Shown: positions 10,392-20,981 of the stretch, in pieces | Position numbering within the stretch: position 1 is the stretch's first letter | Layout of the letters: every line of letters starts with the position of its first letter | Origin: Folioceros fuciformis | Lineage: Eukaryota; Anthocerotophyta; Anthocerotopsida; Anthocerotales | Assembly: GCA_049999805.1 (NCBI GenBank) | Contig: JBNGIO010006081.1 | Coordinates: forward strand, 1 to 42,255 | Reading direction: 5' to 3' | DNA: 42,255 nucleotides | The notes under the pieces: model-generated | Seen by the model: only the letters and a program-made list of their open reading frames with translations | Database searches by the model: none | What the model was told of the DNA's origin: nothing | Position numbers and translations under genes: made by a program

Positions 10392-10699
10392 ACGGCCGGT
10401 GTTAGCCACAACTAGACCAGGCATCTTGTCAAGGGTTCCGAGGCACCAAGAGGAATCTTGCGCTTAGAGTGACAAGCTTGGAGAGACAAGTTTGAAGGCA
10501 TTCATGATATCGGTTTTCTTATCTGAAAGTCTCAGAATGTGGCGCTTAGTCTTAAGACACAATCGCTCTGATGACTCCGTGCCGAAGTTCCCACAAGACA
10601 GGTGAGTGGCCGGTCGACGACCAAAGAAGCCCCTTTTGAGTTGCTCGGTCACTCAGTGGTTGAAGCCGGTGCAGCAGTTTGTGCGGGTCTCAAACGAAC

Positions 10700-12412
10700 T
10701 CACCTACTGAGCTGCTGATCACATTCTGAATGCAGCGCTATGATAAAAGCCACCAGTGGTTCTTCTACATCCAGGAATTTGTCCTTCATGAGCGTCGTTT
10801 CCCCTCTATCCGTGACCACAATCACCTTCTGCTTCCGGGTCCGCAGCTCGTTGGCTACCACAGCGTGCATGCCGTACTTCTGTCGGGCAGCTTCAGCCTT
10901 CTTGACCAAGATCTCCAAATCAGTCTCCAACTGCAACCAGCAGGTTTCACCACTGCCGTCACTGCAACCAAAACCTAACCTCCGCAGGGCAGTAGGTGAA
11001 AGGGAACCTTGAAAGAAACACAGATGGCCTTTGGTGCCCATTTTTGCCTCAACAGCGTTAGCATCTTGGGAACAGGTGCCAGCTGCAGATCCAAAGGGCC
11101 CGTGCCTGATTGAATCTTGTGCTCCTCCTGAGGCCAGAGATACAGCTAACATTTGTGTGAATCTGTTTGGAACAGCACTAGAAACGAGTGAGTGAGCGGT
11201 GAAGCATATCATACCATGCTTTCCCAAGGCACGTAAAAGTCAGAAACCGCTGCAGCTAAGAAGAACAAAGCTCGAGAGTCCAGCTGACTCAGGGCTGATG
11301 CAACCGTTCGAAGAATCTGCAGCAAAAGACTCGAATCATCTGCATTGCTTTGTCTGAGAGCAGGCTTAGCTGTACAACGATGGCCACAGGGCAAGGGCTC
11401 CCGCAGGAGAGGGTAGACTGATGGGGAGGAAGGTAGTACTTGTAGATACTCGAACAGTGTGCTGTATTGCAGGGTGAGAAGATCCCCATTCTTGATTGCC
11501 TACAAACAAACAGCCCCACAGCTGAAGACATCTTCCACAACCTTTAAACTCGGCAACTTTGGCAAATCGTATGCAAGAGCAGAAAGTAAACCTGCGGTGA
11601 TGAATCTAAGGGAGTACCAAATGATGCTCCCTAACTGCTTCCTGAACGATATCGGCATACTGTGGACTCGCTGCAGAAGACAGCCAGCGCGCTGGATTAA
11701 TATAACGCCTAGCTCACAGGTACTAACCAACAGAGATGAGAGACCGACGTTGGATGGCTTGATCCTTGGATGCTTCGAAGCACTCGAGAAGTGGATTCTC
11801 TGGGAGAAATCGGCAGAACGGATGTGCCGATCCTCTGCTGAACGAAGCCATGGACAAATTGACAGACAGCCTTGCATGCAATATGCCTAAAACTCAGCCT
11901 GCAAACCGAAATGGCTACCAACCATCCCTTCACTGACCTGCGCTGGATGAAAACAACAGCGTATCCTGCCTTCAGGAAGTACCTGCAAGCTCTCAGAAAA
12001 AGCAGTTTGACCGCTAGAAACGATAGGCTGCTGCCCAGATGATCTCAATTTTCACTTAGGTGACTGTCCTCACTCGGTAGAAGCAGCTCCACGATGTCCG
12101 GAGCTGAAATTGTCGATGAACCGAACGCATCGCCGCTCCAGGGGCACGCTTGTGCCTCCTGAGGTTACACAAACAACTCTCCTCTGCGACACAGTCATCT
12201 CACCTGCAAGTTCCAACAGATCACACTGTCAGCCTGTCCAAAGCACAGACCAACAGTACAAAGGCCGTGGAGAGTGCCATGCCTGCTTCCCCACGATTCC
12301 GGACGACAAAACTGTGGACCAGATCAGAAATTTTCTGTCCATCTTGCAGCGGCGGCGCGGAAGAGAAAAACGCATCTGCCTCTGCCACAATCGTACAACT
12401 GTCGAGAGCCAT
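10700..12412 (-). CDS. PPCS: Phosphopantothenate-cysteine ligase (CoA biosynthesis)
   Basis: Nine exons: 12412-12295, 12203-12074, 11982-11938, 11834-11728, 11670-11618, 11499-11440, 11316-11215, 11127-11008, 10930-10700. Every junction is GT-AG and phase-consistent; total 321 aa, the usual plant length. Landmarks in order: '[10 protein letters not shown]' near the N-terminus, '[14 protein letters not shown]' (nucleotide-binding start), '[20 protein letters not shown]', '[20 protein letters not shown]', '[15 protein letters not shown]', '[12 protein letters not shown]', '[11 protein letters not shown]', '[16 protein letters not shown]'. The enzyme joins 4'-phosphopantothenate to cysteine, the second step to coenzyme A, normally in the cytosol. 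The 123-bp intron 11317-11439 has no stop in frame and is a multiple of three; I treat it as an intron because removal restores '[12 protein letters not shown]'. Exons of 45 and 53 bp are small. The first intron donor is the least certain. Divergent from the PsbP-domain gene. Confidence 0.93.
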
Positions 12413-12616
12413 GGCAAGCGGAGGTTGCCGCTTCCCTGGTCAGGTAATCCTCCGTCTCTCTGTGAGGTTAAGACTAAAACACGGGGTTGGAGATAACAGA
12501 ATGGCCACATGTCTTGCCTTCTGGGCCTCTCATTTCGTGTGATGAACGAAGAGCACCACATAGGAGAGTTGGTTCCGTGACGAATTCGTCCTCCTCTGAG
12601 AAGCGCAACTCGCAGA
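12413..12616. promoter_or_regulatory. Short shared upstream region of PPCS and PsbP-domain gene
   Basis: Only 204 bp separate the two divergent start codons, so both promoters and 5'UTRs must fit here or overlap the genes. No clear TATA box was seen. Bidirectional promoter is inference. Confidence 0.5.
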
Positions 12617-13555
12617 ATGGCTGTGGCCGCTTTGCAGATAAGCAGCGGACTGATTCTGTGCCGCAGCACGGAGCTACTTCAGGATCCGACGTGTTGCAAC
12701 AGAGTTTTCCTGAGGGAGAGGACGCCTAGGCCACAGGAATGGGAGAATTGCGTCCTGGCGAGCTCGAGATGCGCGGCTCCGAAGGGTCTTGCTATCAGGG
12801 CAGATGATTGCAGACCACCGGCTGCATCAGCACCTCGAAATGGACAGGTTTGGTGTGGTGAAGGATTGGTAGGTGGGGATGGATGTTCGACCATATCCCG
12901 AAGGGAAGCGGGAATTAAGCTGGGAGCAGCTGCTCTGGCCTCGCTTGTAGTCTTACCAGCGACAGATGCTGCCATTGCTGTACAGCAGACTCTTCTTGCG
13001 GGGCGCATCCCGGGACTATCCGATCCGGACAGTGACGGAAGGAGAACATATCGCAGACCCGATGCCAAGTCCGGTGGCCACGGCGTTGGCTGGAGTCCCA
13101 TCATTCCCTACACCTTCAAGGTTCCTGGTGACGGATGGCAAGAGGTTCCCGTTTCCATCGCTGATTTAGGAGGCACCGAAATCGATTTGAGGTTTGCTAA
13201 CTCTCGGGAAGGGAATCTGTCTGTGATTGTGGCTCCGGTTCTCCGATTTTCAAGCACCCTCGGAGACAACGCTACTATTGAAAAGGTTGGCAGCCCTGAG
13301 ATGGTGATCAATGCGTTTGGGCCAGAGGTGATTGGGAAGAATGTGGAGGGACTTGTGAAGGACATCAACGTGAAAGAGTACGAGGGAAGGAAGTACTACC
13401 AATATGAACTGGAAAACCCTCATGTGCTAATAAATGCCACGGCAGCTGGTAATCGGTTGTATTTGCTGAGCGTCTCGGCCAACGGCAGGCAGTGGAAGAA
13501 GTTCGCTCCTACCTTGAAGGAGATCCTCGACTCCTTCAGGGTGGAGTCTGCGTGA
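12617..13555 (+). CDS. PPD4: PsbP-domain protein, thylakoid lumen (PPD4-like)
   Basis: Intronless, 312 aa. The first ~90 residues look like a plastid transit peptide, followed by a twin-arginine lumenal signal: SRREAGIKLGAAALASLVVL ending in ATDAAIA, a likely thylakoid peptidase site near residue 120. The mature part has 'GRIPGLSDPDSDGRRTYRRP', 'KSGGHGVGWSPIIPYTFKVP', 'VSIADLGGTEIDLRFA', 'NAFGPEVIGKNVEG', 'YYQYELENPHVLI' and ends with 'LKEILDSFRVESA', matching the PPD4 type of PsbP-domain proteins as I remember it. PsbP itself stabilises the oxygen-evolving complex; PPD proteins are lumenal and less well understood. The family is secure, the PPD4 subtype likely. Shares a 204-bp upstream region with PPCS. 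Confidence 0.88.
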   Translation: MAVAALQISSGLILCRSTELLQDPTCCNRVFLRERTPRPQEWENCVLASSRCAAPKGLAIRADDCRPPAASAPRNGQVWCGEGLVGGDGCSTISRREAGIKLGAAALASLVVLPATDAAIAVQQTLLAGRIPGLSDPDSDGRRTYRRPDAKSGGHGVGWSPIIPYTFKVPGDGWQEVPVSIADLGGTEIDLRFANSREGNLSVIVAPVLRFSSTLGDNATIEKVGSPEMVINAFGPEVIGKNVEGLVKDINVKEYEGRKYYQYELENPHVLINATAAGNRLYLLSVSANGRQWKKFAPTLKEILDSFRVESA

Positions 13556-14084
13556 CTGTGACGATGCCCAGCAGAGATCAGACGAGCTTGGAAGATTTTG
13601 TTGATTGATGCAACGATGGAATTTCTGGTTGTTTTGACTGTGTGTAACTGGAAGGCTTTAGTACCTCTCTACCTAGCTAGAGATGTTCCCCGTTTTCCCA
13701 GCGTCCTACAGTGTCTGTGATGCCAAGTCGAGTATGCTATATGTACTATAGATGTGTCTCTGAACACGCGCTGCCGTATCATCACTGTATTCCCGCAAAC
13801 TGTAATCCTTCGTGGAAATGAAATCTGTGTCGCAGAAGCATAATACTTGATGGTCAATTCTGGTGCTCAGCTTGGAATCATTCTCTTTGTCGTAAAGAGG
13901 AGACGCAGTAAGTGCGAAGGAAATGGAAGGAGCGCCATCCTTCACGAAGATCTTTTCGACGAAGTTACCAAGTTTAAACACCACCAACAGAGCTGTGTGT
14001 GTGGCTCTCCTTTTTTGCTATGGCTGCTGCTGCATGGGAAGCCTTGACGCTTGCTGATGTACAAGTGCCAGTCGGATATCAGCA
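13556..14084. other. Intergenic, 529 bp
   Basis: 3' flank of the PsbP-domain gene and upstream of the Rubisco-activase-like gene. No gene, RNA or repeat recognised. Confidence 0.5.
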
Positions 14085-15398
14085 ATGGGACTGGGTGCTC
14101 TGCCGCTGCTCCTGCCGTCGTCTCTCGGCGCTGTGCATGCGCGTGGGCATCATAGTCGGCCAGCTTTCTGCGTCCCCTGGCAATCTGTGCTGCGTTGTCG
14201 TGCATCCTCCTCCTCCGCAGCATCCAGCTCTTCAGGGACTGGGGATGAGGGACGCAAGCAGTCTTCCTGGGATGCCAAGGACTCTGAAGGCAACGACTAC
14301 CTGTACCGCCTGGGCAAGGAGGCGGACAACCTCAACATCACTGTGGGGGCCAGGGCTGGGTTGATTGATGACCTGTTTGTGGGCGATTTCCTGGGGAAGG
14401 AGTCCGACATTGTGTTCGCATACCGGCAGCAGGTGACAAGGGAGTTCGGGCATCTGCAGGGAGATTACTATATCGCGCCTGCGTTTCTGGACCGGATCAC
14501 CACCCACATTGCCAAGAATTTCCTGGCCGCTAAACTCGATGCCAAGGTGCCACTCATTCTGGGTGTTTGGGGCGAGAAGGGCCAGGGCAAGACGTTCCAG
14601 ACGGAGCTCATCTTCAAGGCTCTGGGCGTGGAGCCGGTGACTCTGTCGGCAGGGGAGATGGAGTCCGAGTGGGCGGGCGAGCCTGGGAAGCTCATCCGGG
14701 AGCGCTACCGGGCTGCGTCTCAGGTGATCCACAACAAGGGCAAGCTGAGTTGTTTGATGATCAACGACCTGGATGCGGGTATCGGCCACTTCGACAACAC
14801 GCAAGTGACCGTTAACAACCAGATGGTGGTGGGGACGTTGATGAATTTGTGTGACGACCCCACTAGAGTGAGTGTTGGGCAGGAATGGAGGGAAGGGGAT
14901 ATCGTCAACAGGGTTCCGATCATCGTCACAGGGAACGATTTCTCCACAATCTGGGCGCCCTTAATCAGGGACGGCAGGATGGATAAGTTCTACTGGCAGC
15001 CCACCAGGGAGGACATCGTCAACATCGTGTTTCGGATGTACAGCAAGGAGGATTTGACGATCCAGGACGTTGAGGGCATCGTGGATACCTTCCCCAACCA
15101 GCCACTGGATTTCTTCGGAGCCCTCCGTTCCAAAACTTACGACCAGCATGTCCTGGACTGGGTGAACATGGCAGCTGGAGGGGCAGCCCAGATGGGATCC
15201 ATCTTGGTTGACAGAAAGAGGGACCAACCCCTTCCGCCCTTCATCGCACCCAAGAAGACTGTCAAGGATTTGATTGAGGCGGGGAGAGCACTGGTGGCTG
15301 AGCAAGAGCTGGTTGAGAGCATGAGATTGTCTGATGATTACATGAAGGAGCAAACTGGCCCTGGAATAGGACTCCCGGACTCGGAAGAGGGCCCCTGA
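14085..15398 (+). CDS. Rubisco-activase-like AAA+ protein, plastid
   Basis: Intronless, 437 aa. N-terminal ~50 residues (Leu, Ser, Ala, Arg rich, poly-Ser at the end) look like a plastid transit peptide. AAA+ core: Walker A GEKGQGKT at residues 163-170, 'SAGEMESEWAGEPGKLIRER', Walker B CLMINDLDAG from 223, sensor-region 'NRVPIIVTGNDFSTIWAPLI', then 'RDGRMDKFYWQPTREDIV' and 'FPNQPLDFFGALRS'. Canonical activase has GGKGQGKS and LFINDLDAGAGR; here the inserted 'SVGQEWREGDIVNR' and 'VNNQMVVGTLMNLCDDPTRV' match the conserved second activase-like family found in green plants (Arabidopsis At1g73110 type) rather than RCA proper. Activases remodel inhibited Rubisco using ATP; the role of this paralogous family is not well established. 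No C-terminal redox Cys pair is seen. Confidence 0.9.
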   Translation: MGLGALPLLLPSSLGAVHARGHHSRPAFCVPWQSVLRCRASSSSAASSSSGTGDEGRKQSSWDAKDSEGNDYLYRLGKEADNLNITVGARAGLIDDLFVGDFLGKESDIVFAYRQQVTREFGHLQGDYYIAPAFLDRITTHIAKNFLAAKLDAKVPLILGVWGEKGQGKTFQTELIFKALGVEPVTLSAGEMESEWAGEPGKLIRERYRAASQVIHNKGKLSCLMINDLDAGIGHFDNTQVTVNNQMVVGTLMNLCDDPTRVSVGQEWREGDIVNRVPIIVTGNDFSTIWAPLIRDGRMDKFYWQPTREDIVNIVFRMYSKEDLTIQDVEGIVDTFPNQPLDFFGALRSKTYDQHVLDWVNMAAGGAAQMGSILVDRKRDQPLPPFIAPKKTVKDLIEAGRALVAEQELVESMRLSDDYMKEQTGPGIGLPDSEEGP

Positions 15399-15870
15399 CG
15401 TCGTAGAACATGCAGTAAGGCCCCTCGTGCGCTGTCGACGTAGTGACAACACAGTCCTTGGGTGCTGCTGCTGCTATCTTTGAGACGCTACTCCGGAGTC
15501 ATGAAATGCTTACGAGTCACATCTGGAGGTCTTAAGGCATCTGCTATGGAAGACCGCGAGAAATGCAGGTTCAAAATACAGATTACAGACATGAGGTATG
15601 TGACTTCAGCACCTGTCTGGTGTCGTGAAACATGTGCGGACGCAAAGATCAGGATAGTTCACACTTGTATAGCTGCAATTGCAGTGGATCACAATGTACA
15701 TTGAAAGAGTTACTCTTCGTTCCGTAGGCACGTTATCCAGTGTCCTGCAGGACTCCTAGTTGTATAAGTACATGAAGGATTAGGGCATTTGATACAAATG
15801 AAAGCCACTGCTCGTGATAGCCAGTCTTCCAACAGGGCCATCTCCAGCTCCATGGTCCGAGCAGACTCCA
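15399..15870. other. Intergenic between convergent genes, 472 bp
   Basis: 3' flanks of the activase-like (+) and FKBP (-) genes. No feature recognised. Confidence 0.5.
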
Positions 15871-16689
15871 CTAGCTGGCCGGCACGACCTTGAGAAGCTC
15901 AATATCGAAGAGCAATGTTTTGTCGATCAGGCCCTGATTCTTCAATACGAAATCCAGAGCTCGCTGGCCCGAAAAGGTGGTCGGCCTGGGGCCGCTCTTG
16001 CCGAAATCGTTGTCAGGGTAGCCGAGCGTTGGGGGCACCAGGATTCTCCTCACTCCGCCAACACGCATGCTCGCAACAGCCTCCTCGAAGGCCGGAATAA
16101 CCTCAGCCTGCCCCAGCTTGAATCTAAAGAAGTCCTTCTCGTTGCCTTCAAACGATCCCCCCTTGGCCTTGTTCCTGGCCTCGAAAATGCGGCCGTAGTA
16201 GCCGATGGTGTAGCCGTCCCAGTCCACCACCACCGTCTCCCCGCGCTGCGGCACAGCCCCAGACCCCTCCCTGAGATCCTTATACTGCAGTCCACTCTCA
16301 GTCTGGGTGTAGTCCGGGTACTTGGTGATGGTCTTGCCGTAATCCTTGCCCCGCAGAGCCGGCATGTCCGTATACTCCCCGGCACGCGCAATCTCCACTC
16401 CTTGCGCAGCCGCAGCCGCCATAGCCGCCGCGCCAACTGCTGCGAATCTACACACGCTTCGCCGGCTGAACACAGCCGATCCATCGCCCTCATCTCCGCC
16501 AGCCCTTCCGCTCTCGATGCCACACAAGGCGCTTGCAATCGGCGGAGTGAAACACCGAGTCTTTGACTTCGCACGTGCACGCGACGGAACCGACGACGAC
16601 AATGAGTGCAAGCAGGACGAGGAGGAAGGGGCCGTCTCCGGACCCGGGGCCGCGGCAGGCAAGGTCGAGCACGAGCACGCCAGCGCCAT
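15871..16689 (-). CDS. FKBP-type peptidyl-prolyl isomerase, thylakoid lumen (FKBP16-1-like)
   Basis: Intronless, 272 aa. The N-terminus is Ala/Ser/Arg rich (transit peptide), then a twin-arginine lumenal signal: FSRRSVCRFAAVGAAAMAAA followed by AAQGVEIARA. The FKBP domain begins near residue 128 ('TESGLQYKDLREGSGAVPQR') with 'VVVDWDGYTIGYYGRIFEAR', 'QAEVIPAFEEAVASMRVGG', 'RILVPPTLGYPDNDF' and ends 'KTLLFDIELLKVV'. The insert 'SGPRPTTFSGQRALDFVL' is characteristic of the FKBP16-1 type in plants as I recall it. Such proteins sit in the thylakoid lumen and may assist folding or assembly of photosynthetic complexes; the GYYGRIFEARN replacement of the canonical active-site FDSS suggests weak isomerase activity. 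Divergent from the zinc transporter gene. Confidence 0.88.
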   Translation of the reverse strand: MALACSCSTLPAAAPGPETAPSSSSCLHSLSSSVPSRARAKSKTRCFTPPIASALCGIESGRAGGDEGDGSAVFSRRSVCRFAAVGAAAMAAAAAQGVEIARAGEYTDMPALRGKDYGKTITKYPDYTQTESGLQYKDLREGSGAVPQRGETVVVDWDGYTIGYYGRIFEARNKAKGGSFEGNEKDFFRFKLGQAEVIPAFEEAVASMRVGGVRRILVPPTLGYPDNDFGKSGPRPTTFSGQRALDFVLKNQGLIDKTLLFDIELLKVVPAS

Positions 16690-17199
16690 ATTACCTGTCC
16701 CGCTGCTGTAGCTGCACGACCATGTCTTCGGGGTAAGCCAGTTCTGTAATAGCTCGAACCCGTTTCACACAGCAAGGTCGCCGTGGCTAGCACTCAAACT
16801 GGCCATCCCCTTAGGTCATTCGCTCATCGCAAAATTTGGTTTTGCTTCTTGCGTAGTAGATTACTGGGATGGAGGTAGATTCCAGATGCCTGCTCGATTC
16901 CAGCGCATCGCAGTCTTCTGGAATCCTTGCGCTGGCCTGCAGGGATGGAGCCCTGTAGCTTAGGTCGGCTGTGTCGGAGAACGAAGTGGTCATGAATTCA
17001 GCGCCTTGGATGCCGGAGTGTTGATGAAGTGGTGGAGTGGAGGATCAGGAATGCGGTCCTTTTTGGGTCGAAATTTGAGGTGGGAGGACGGTAAGGATCT
17101 GCAGGAGGAGTGCATTCTGTGCAAGATGGAAGGACGGGTGACCTGGTGCAGCTGAGTCGAGATTCATCGGTGGTGATACGCTGATCTCGGGGAAAGAGC
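16690..17199. promoter_or_regulatory. Shared upstream region of FKBP and zinc transporter genes
   Basis: 510 bp between divergent start codons. No distinct promoter motif was recognised; a shared regulatory region is inferred from arrangement only. Confidence 0.4.
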
Positions 17200-20126
17200 A
17201 TGGTGCAGCGCGTTGCTGCCAGCATTGTTAGTGGCAAGCAGCTGCAGCGGCTGTGCCGCCGCATTCTGGTTGGAGATGCCTGCGGGTGGCTGAGTCTGGT
17301 GCAAAATGTGGATGTCGCTGCCGTTCCCGCTGCCTTTCCAGATGGTAGCTGGTATTCTAATGGGACGGGTAGCCTCTGGGGGCATGACATGTCTGTTCGT
17401 GATTCGTCGGAGCTCGGGCACGCAGATTCCAGGGGTGCAGAAGTTCCGTTCAATCACAGCTCTGACTTGCTTAATCGGTGGAAGCGGGTGGGAGCAACTG
17501 TTGATGGGAGGGATTTGGTCAAGGATGATGCCGGCAAATACAGGGCAGCACAGGAGGCGAGATCGGCTCGTGAGCAACGAGGTTTCGGAGTTTTGTATGG
17601 AAAGAGTATTGGAGGATGTGTGAAGTCAGGATACCACGTTTTGTCCCCTTCCATTCGTACTCTAGCCGGCAGAGCACCACTGCAGCTTCAGTTTCAGGAT
17701 TTTGCGCAGTCCAGAGGTATTTTTTTTACTATCGTCTTGCGCTTGTGGCACTCGTTTGAGAGCTATGCACGCCCATGGGGCCTTATGTAATTGTCTTCTG
17801 TTCGCAATCTGCAAGATGGTGGAGCTCTTGATGTCACGCAGAAAGTGATAGTGGACTCTTAACTGCAGTGCATTGCATGCAGTGTTCAGCTCCGATGCGG
17901 TGGAGAGCTCGAAGGATCAGATTCCCGTTCCCGATTCGCATATGCACAGGTACCATTGTGGTTGAGAGAAGCCACATTGTGGTGGGGGGTTGCTGCTTTG
18001 TTTGCAACTGATGCCATTACTTCTGTCTCTGCAGCCAGAGGGCGGTTGTCACAGCTCTGTGGTGCAACCTCTTGGTTTTCAGTTTAAAGATCGGGGTATG
18101 GATGTACACTGCCAGCCATGTCATGCTGGCTGAAGCTGTCCATTCTTTGGCTGACTTTGCTAATCAGGTACGGTAGCCCTCAGCCTCTATGCTTGGATGT
18201 GTTTTGCGGTCATTCTGATACAGTTTTCTCATCAGGGTCTTTTGGCATATGGTCTTGTGAGCTCACGCCGCGCTCCTGACGCCCTCCACCCGTACGTTCC
18301 AAGCATGTGTCTTTGCATCGTGCTGTTATGTGAGAATGTGATCAGCGAACACCAATTGTTTGCTTCTCTTACCTGTTAATCTGGGTTGTTAGATATGGCT
18401 ACCAGAAGGAGCGTTTTGTTTGGTCCTTGATTTCTGCAGTTGGTATATTTTGCCTTGGCTCTGGTGCGACAATTGTGCATGGCATACAACATCTCTGGGA
18501 TGCCCAGGTGACAGTTGTTCTGCGTACGTCATTTCAATGAGAGTTTAGGTTCTTTAGCAGTTCTTTGGTGGGTTTCCCCTTGCCTCGCATCACCTGTTTT
18601 GCTCTTGTTTGCAGCCTTTGGAGCATGTGGGCATCGCAGCCGCTGTGATCGGAGGCTCAGTAGTGATGGAAGGTGACTCCAGATGACAACTCCCAGTTAG
18701 TGTTAATGTACCCATGAATTGTGTTCAGATTTTCATATCGCAGGTTGGGTTTACCTTGTGTCTGCTTTCCTCTCCTAGGGGCTTCACTCCTGGTGGCTCT
18801 TAGTGCTGTGCGAAAAGGGGCTGCAGCAGAAGGCATGACCGTGAAGGAGTATCTTTGGCGAGGTCATGATCCTACCTCGGTTGCTGTGCTCATGGAGGTA
18901 ATGCCTAATGGGAATGGTTTGTTTCTAAGTAGCTTGTGGCGAACAGCTTCCTTTTCTTGATTCCGAACTGAACTTCTTACCTGTGACTCGTATCACTCTG
19001 TGGAGCAGTCATCAATTTTCTCAAAGTTTAACTGCGACGTTAATAATTGCAGGATGGTGCAGCCGTAACCGGACTGGCTATTGCTGCCGTGACTTTGGCA
19101 GCTGTTCAAGCAACGGGCAATCCAATTTGGGATCCTATTGGTTCTATCGTGGTGGGGAATTTGCTTGGGGTGGTAAGTTGCAAGCGTTAGTTTCTATCGT
19201 GATGCAACAGATCTTCATGACGCTGACTGCCTGATGTCGATTGGAGGTGTTGCTTGTGGCATTCACGAGTTGAAGGTTGTGTGGGCAGGTGGCGATTTTT
19301 CTTATTCAAAGGAACAGACAGGCACTCATCGGTCGGTCTATTGAAGATAAGGACATGAAGAGGATCATGAAGATGTTGTCGAGTCACTCGGTATTGTAGT
19401 GCTGGTCACACACTCTTTGCGTTCCTCTGTTTTGCTTTGTTCTGTTAACAGCTTGCCCTCAACTTCCCCTGAAAATAGGTGGTTGATGCCGTCTATGACT
19501 GTAAAAGCGAGGTGATTGGCCCAGGGCAGTACAGGTTCAAAGCTGAAATAGGTTCGGTACCCTTGCCCTTGGCAATGCTTTCAATTGTATCATACTCGTA
19601 AGGATCGCGTAGCACTGATTTTCAATACCCTGTGCCCTGAAGATTTCAACGGAGTTCAGATCGTACAAAACTACCTGGAAAGAACTGGTCGGGCTGCATG
19701 GATAAGAGAGGTACGCGAAGTGCTATCATGTGAAAGTTATGTGCTTGAGACTGGCGATGGCTGAGCCCATTCCTTCCACCGTCCCTTTCAGTTCACGGCG
19801 GCAGTGAATGATCCGAGAGACGGCGCTATGGACATTGTGATGGCAAATTATGGTTTGCACTGCACCTGCAACCTCCCCCATTAGCCTTGACAGAATTGTG
19901 GGAGGAATGTAAGCTTTTGGGTGAGGATACCTGACGCCGGTCTTCGTCTCTCCTTTCAGGAGAAGAAGTTGTGTCGGCCATTGGAAGTGAAATCGACAGG
20001 TTGGAGAAGGAGATCCAGCTTCTTGTACCCGGCATCCGGCACGTTGATATTGAGGTCCACAATCCAAAGGGTCCTACTCCAAGGGAAAAGTTCTACACCA
20101 ATTTCATGGATGAATTCGGGAAATGA
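17200..20126 (+). CDS. Cation diffusion facilitator, SLC30A9 / MTPC4-type zinc transporter
   Basis: Thirteen exons: 17200-17716, 17883-17949, 18035-18167, 18236-18291, 18393-18507, 18615-18672, 18779-18897, 19053-19172, 19289-19390, 19479-19551, 19643-19710, 19792-19852, 19960-20126; all GT-AG and phase-consistent, 551 aa. The N-terminus (MVQRVAASIVSGKQLQRLCRR) looks mitochondrial. The conserved part starts with 'SQRAVVTALWCNLLVFSLKI'; the CDF metal motif HSLAD (H231, D235) is in 'AEAVHSLADFANQ'. Further landmarks are 'SSRRAPDALHPYGYQKERF', 'GHDPTSVAVLMEDGAAVTG', 'GNPIWDPIGSIVVGNLLG', 'NRQALIGRSIED' and a C-terminal 'EEVVSAIGSEIDRLEKEIQ'. These match plant metal tolerance protein C4 and human SLC30A9, a mitochondrial zinc exporter. 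The first exon (172 aa) is poorly conserved and its extent is less certain. Confidence 0.93.
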
Positions 20127-20333
20127 CCCAATTCTTCTTCGAGTTAACACCCGAGTCTGGGAAAAATTATGTGGAGAATTACAGTTGCAGGCACAAATCT
20201 TATAAATGTCTGGAATGTGTTTTTAGTCTTCATACAAACTGTTTACGATTTCTGTACATGAACAATCCACGAGGCTGCACTACTTCACGAGATTGTGTGA
20301 CAAGGCAAGGAAAGCTCCGCGCGAGCTGTGTCT

Positions 20334-20981
20334 CTACTTCTTCCATTTCTTAAACTTCTTGCCACCGAAAAAGCCCTTCTTCCCCAATTTGAAGTGCCCT
20401 TTGTGCTTCCCATGCTTGCCATGAGAGTAGTGTCCATGTCCCACCCCGTGTCCATGCTTGTGATCACCATGCCCATGTGACTGTCCCACAACGTATCCGA
20501 GTCCAAACGGCGCAACACTGTGCGACATGTCGTGGCCGCCGCCATGAGCCTTCCCAGGCTTAGAACCTGCACAAAAACAAGGCACCGCAACTGGTACTCA
20601 AATCTGGCCAAGCATGGAGATGAAAACACCACGACAGAGAGCTCCATTACCATGTCCTCCAGCAGAAGAATGCGCGCCAGCGTAGCCAGCCGGAGGATAG
20701 CCAGCGGGAGGGTAACCAGCAGGAGGATAGCCAGCCGGCGCCGGGGGATATCCAGGAGTGGGCGGGTAGCCAGCAGGAGGATACCCGGCCGGAACCGGGG
20801 GCGCGTGTCCGTACGGAGCTGGGGCCGGAGGATAGCCTGGCTGGCCGGGAGGAGGATAACCCCCGGGAGCATAGCCCCCAGGAGGATACCCTGGCTGCCC
20901 CGGAGGAGGATACCCCGGTTGCCCGCCCGGGTAGCCATAGCCACCGCCAGGGGGAGGGTATCCTGGCTGCCGCGAATCCAT
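20334..20981 (-). CDS. Glycine-rich protein A3-like (YPP-repeat, His/Lys-rich tail)
   Basis: Two exons, 20981-20651 and 20566-20334, with an 84-bp GT-AG intron and matching phase; 187 aa. The N-terminal 100 residues are repeated GYPPPGQPGYPP / AGYPPAGYPP units; the C-terminal part is rich in Gly, His and Lys ('GHGDHKHGHGVGHGHYSHGK') and ends 'FFGGKKFKKWKK'. This is the architecture of the small plant family annotated as glycine-rich protein A3. Function is not established; YPP-repeat proteins of this kind are disordered and the basic tail may bind membranes or metal. Convergent with the zinc transporter (207 bp between stops). Confidence 0.88.

Larger units (their letters stand above)
8652..10699. 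other. Repeat-rich intergenic region, about 2 kb
   Basis: Upstream of VPS11 and downstream of PPCS (both minus strand). It holds AT-rich DNA near 8990-9160, a possible retroelement fragment (9282-9518), short degenerate tandem repeats around a 10-N gap, and a 26-bp tandem duplication. No conserved gene was recognised; the short open frames (for example 9786-10046 +) match no family I know. Confidence 0.6.

Noticed and set aside
15814-16566. 250-codon open frame opposite the FKBP gene (and another minus-strand frame 16050-16793)
   Set aside because: GC-rich shadow frames of the FKBP coding region; Arg/Pro-rich composition, no family resemblance.
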